7,258 nt of DNA from an uncultured Oscillospiraceae bacterium (GTDB lineage: Bacteria; Bacillota; Clostridia; Oscillospirales; Oscillospiraceae): NCBI GenBank assembly GCA_934569425.1, contig CAKTKM010000073.1, positions 1-7,258 on the forward strand. Direction: 5' to 3'. The notes under the pieces were generated by a model. It was not told where the DNA came from, did not search any database, and was given only the letters and a program-made list of their open reading frames with translations. Shown one piece after another: positions 6,121-7,258 of this stretch (positions within the stretch are counted from its first letter, which is position 1; every line of letters starts with the position of its first letter). The translations under genes and the position numbers were made by a program.

Positions 6121-6825
6121 ATGAACCAGTACGCCAACAACTGCCAGAGCGGCGAAAATGAAAACAAGGACAGCCCGCAGCAGCAGATCATCGAAATGGG
6201 CTCCACCGTGGTGAAAAACCGGCGGGGAACGATTCATTGCCTGACCATCATTGGCCAGGTGGAGGGCCACACCACGCTGCCGCCCAATGTAAAGACCACA
6301 AAGTATGAGCATGTGCTGCCGCTGCTGACCTCGGTGGAGGAAAAGGACGATGTGGACGGCCTTTTGCTGCTGCTGAACACGGTGGGCGGCGACATTGAGG
6401 CGGGGCTTGGCATCGCGGAGCTGGTGGCGGGCATGACCAAGCCCACCGCCACACTGGTGCTGGGCGGGGGACACTCCATCGGCGTGCCGCTGGCGGTGTG
6501 CGGAAAGGCGACCTTCATCGTTCCCAGCGCCTCCATGACCATTCATCCTGTCCGTATGTCGGGGCAGGTCATCGCTGCCCCTGCGACCTATCGGTATTTT
6601 GAACGGATCCAGGAGCGGATCATTGACTTTGTGGCGCGCAACTCCCGCATCAGCGCCGAAAAGTTCCGGGAGCTGATGCTGTCGGTAGGCGATATGGCCA
6701 ACGACGTGGGCAGCGTGATCTACGGGAAAGAGGCAGTAGCGCTGGGCATCATCGACCGTATCGGTTCCCTTGGAGATGCGCTGGAGACGCTGTATAAAAT
6801 GATCGAGAAGCGGAAAGCGGAATAA
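6121..6825 (+). CDS. tepA: ClpP-class serine peptidase, TepA/YmfB family
   Basis: A 234-residue ClpP-fold protein. The B. subtilis relative TepA (YmfB) was named translocation-enhancing peptidase for its effect on protein export. Residues 1-25 are a polar, Asn/Gln-rich extension; the ClpP fold starts near residue 28. The candidate catalytic triad is Ser119 (GGGHSIGVP), His142 (MTIHPVR) and an Asp near 191-195 (GDMANDVG). The oxyanion-side loop NTVGGDIEAGL (residues 86-96) is also typical. The blocks MTIHPVRMSG and QERIIDFVARNS match what I recall of TepA and separate it from housekeeping ClpP, which has GQAAS and HQP motifs. No signal peptide or membrane segment is seen, so it is cytoplasmic. 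ATG 6121 follows AAAAGGAGGG (6101-6110). No convincing promoter was found in the ~90 bp upstream, which it shares with the divergent solute-binding protein gene. Confidence 0.92.
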   Translation: MNQYANNCQSGENENKDSPQQQIIEMGSTVVKNRRGTIHCLTIIGQVEGHTTLPPNVKTTKYEHVLPLLTSVEEKDDVDGLLLLLNTVGGDIEAGLGIAELVAGMTKPTATLVLGGGHSIGVPLAVCGKATFIVPSASMTIHPVRMSGQVIAAPATYRYFERIQERIIDFVARNSRISAEKFRELMLSVGDMANDVGSVIYGKEAVALGIIDRIGSLGDALETLYKMIEKRKAE

Positions 6826-6863
6826 CGCCGCTTTTCCGCATGTCCTGCCGCTGGAGAGAGTCT

Positions 6864-6892
6864 GCCGCCCTCCGGCGGCGGGACGATTTTTT
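6864..6892 (+). terminator. Probable intrinsic terminator after tepA
   Basis: Stem GCCGCC (6864-6869) with GGCGGC (6874-6879), loop CTCC, then GGGACGA and T6 (6887-6892). The T-run is a few bases further from the stem than usual. A second bulged repeat spans the tepA stop (GCGGAAAGCGG with CCGCTTTTCCGC, about 6812-6839) but has no T-run. Confidence 0.55.
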
Positions 6893-6895
6893 GTC

Positions 6896-6924
6896 TTGAA
6901 ACCACGGCGCTTTTCTGATATACT
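6896..6924 (+). promoter_or_regulatory. Sigma-A promoter of smc with extended -10
   Basis: -35 TTGAAA (6896-6901), a 17-nt spacer and -10 TATACT (6919-6924), with TGA (6916-6918) forming an extended -10 element. Transcription should begin near 6931, about 35 nt before the TTG start. Confidence 0.88.
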
Positions 6925-6953
6925 AAATTAGTTAAAGTATGCCAATGCAAAAT

Positions 6954-6960
6954 GAGGTGG
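6954..6960 (+). promoter_or_regulatory. smc ribosome binding site
   Basis: GAGGTGG, matching the GAGGTG part of the extended Shine-Dalgarno consensus, 5 nt before TTG 6966. It supports the TTG start over the in-frame ATGs at 6939 and 6945, which have no such site. Confidence 0.8.
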
Positions 6961-6965
6961 ACTAT

Positions 6966-7258
6966 TTGTACTTAAAAGCGCTGGAGATTCAGGGGTTCAA
7001 GTCGTTTCCCGATAAGACCGTTCTGAATTTCGGAGAGGATATTACCGCCATCGTGGGGCCGAACGGCTCCGGAAAATCCAATATTTCCGACGCGATCCGC
7101 TGGGTCATGGGAGAACAGAATTCCCGCCAGCTGCGGGGCGCCAAAATGGAGGACGTGATCTTCGGCGGCACGGAGAAGCGCAGTCAGATGGGCTTTGCGC
7201 AGGTGACGCTGGTCATCGACAATACGGAGCACATTTTTCCCCGGGATGAGGTGGAGGT
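6966..7258 (+). CDS. smc: Chromosome partition protein SMC (N-terminal part, runs off the window)
   Basis: The first 97 codons of the SMC ATPase, which with ScpA and ScpB forms the bacterial condensin that organises and segregates the chromosome. The N-terminus YLKALEIQGFKSFPDKT is the standard SMC opening. Walker A is GPNGSGKS at residues 31-38. It is followed by NISDAIRWVMGEQ and the conserved RQLRGAKMEDVIFGGTEKR block that contacts DNA and nucleotide. The hinge, coiled coils, signature motif and Walker B lie beyond the window. The start is TTG, chosen because SMC proteins begin M-YLK and because GAGGTGG stands 5 nt before it. In-frame ATGs at 6939 and 6945 would add nine or seven residues but lie within about 15 nt of the predicted transcription start. 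smc has its own promoter after the tepA terminator. Confidence 0.96.
   Translation, partial: MYLKALEIQGFKSFPDKTVLNFGEDITAIVGPNGSGKSNISDAIRWVMGEQNSRQLRGAKMEDVIFGGTEKRSQMGFAQVTLVIDNTEHIFPRDEVE

Noticed and set aside
6094..6546. 150-codon minus-strand open frame opposite tepA
   Set aside because: Antisense shadow of a gene with an intact Ser-His-Asp arrangement; no ribosome binding site.

Overview
The window looks like chromosomal core DNA from a GC-rich gut-type Clostridia, most likely of the Oscillospiraceae/Ruminococcaceae. The family set points there: YqeG-type HAD phosphatase, M24 peptidase, EF-P, an acidic CD1247-like zinc-ribbon protein, a TepA-type ClpP homologue and SMC. Strong AGGAGG-type ribosome binding sites and sigma-A-like promoters with 17-bp spacers fit a Firmicute. 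The taxonomic placement is inference from gene content, not from a search. I see no RNA gene, CRISPR array, transposon, phage gene or other sign of recent transfer.

Layout. (1) 1-902, plus strand: the 3' part of an XRE-type regulator that is also a single-pass membrane protein. (2) 908-941: a bidirectional terminator closing that gene and the opposing block. (3) 3713 down to 956, minus strand: yqeG, an M24 Xaa-Pro peptidase (overlapping yqeG by 26 nt), efp (138 nt further on, with its own promoter and a hairpin in its leader), then a very acidic zinc-ribbon protein of the CD1247 type. (4) 3789-4529, plus strand: a protein that resembles glycoside hydrolase family 18 but lacks the catalytic glutamate; it is divergent from yqeG. 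(5) 4553-4585: a second perfect bidirectional terminator. (6) 5934 down to 4594, minus strand: a lipoprotein solute-binding protein of an ABC importer, with a near-consensus promoter but no permease genes beside it. (7) 6121-6825, plus strand: a TepA/ClpP-class serine peptidase. (8) 6864-6892: a likely terminator; then an extended -10 promoter and the first 97 codons of smc, starting at TTG.

How they fit together. The minus-strand block yqeG-pepP-efp-CD1247-like is a housekeeping cluster: a HAD phosphatase, a proline-specific peptidase and the elongation factor that relieves ribosome stalling at prolines. The remaining genes are single transcription units set off by terminators or divergent promoters.

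Most of the window is ordinary and well explained. The items most worth a second look are the catalytically degenerate GH18-like protein, the efp leader (a hairpin whose arm could also pair with the Shine-Dalgarno sequence, plus an inverted repeat over the -35 box), the membrane-anchored XRE regulator, the acidic zinc-ribbon partner of efp and the orphan solute-binding lipoprotein. I do not see convincing evidence of a wholly new multi-gene system.
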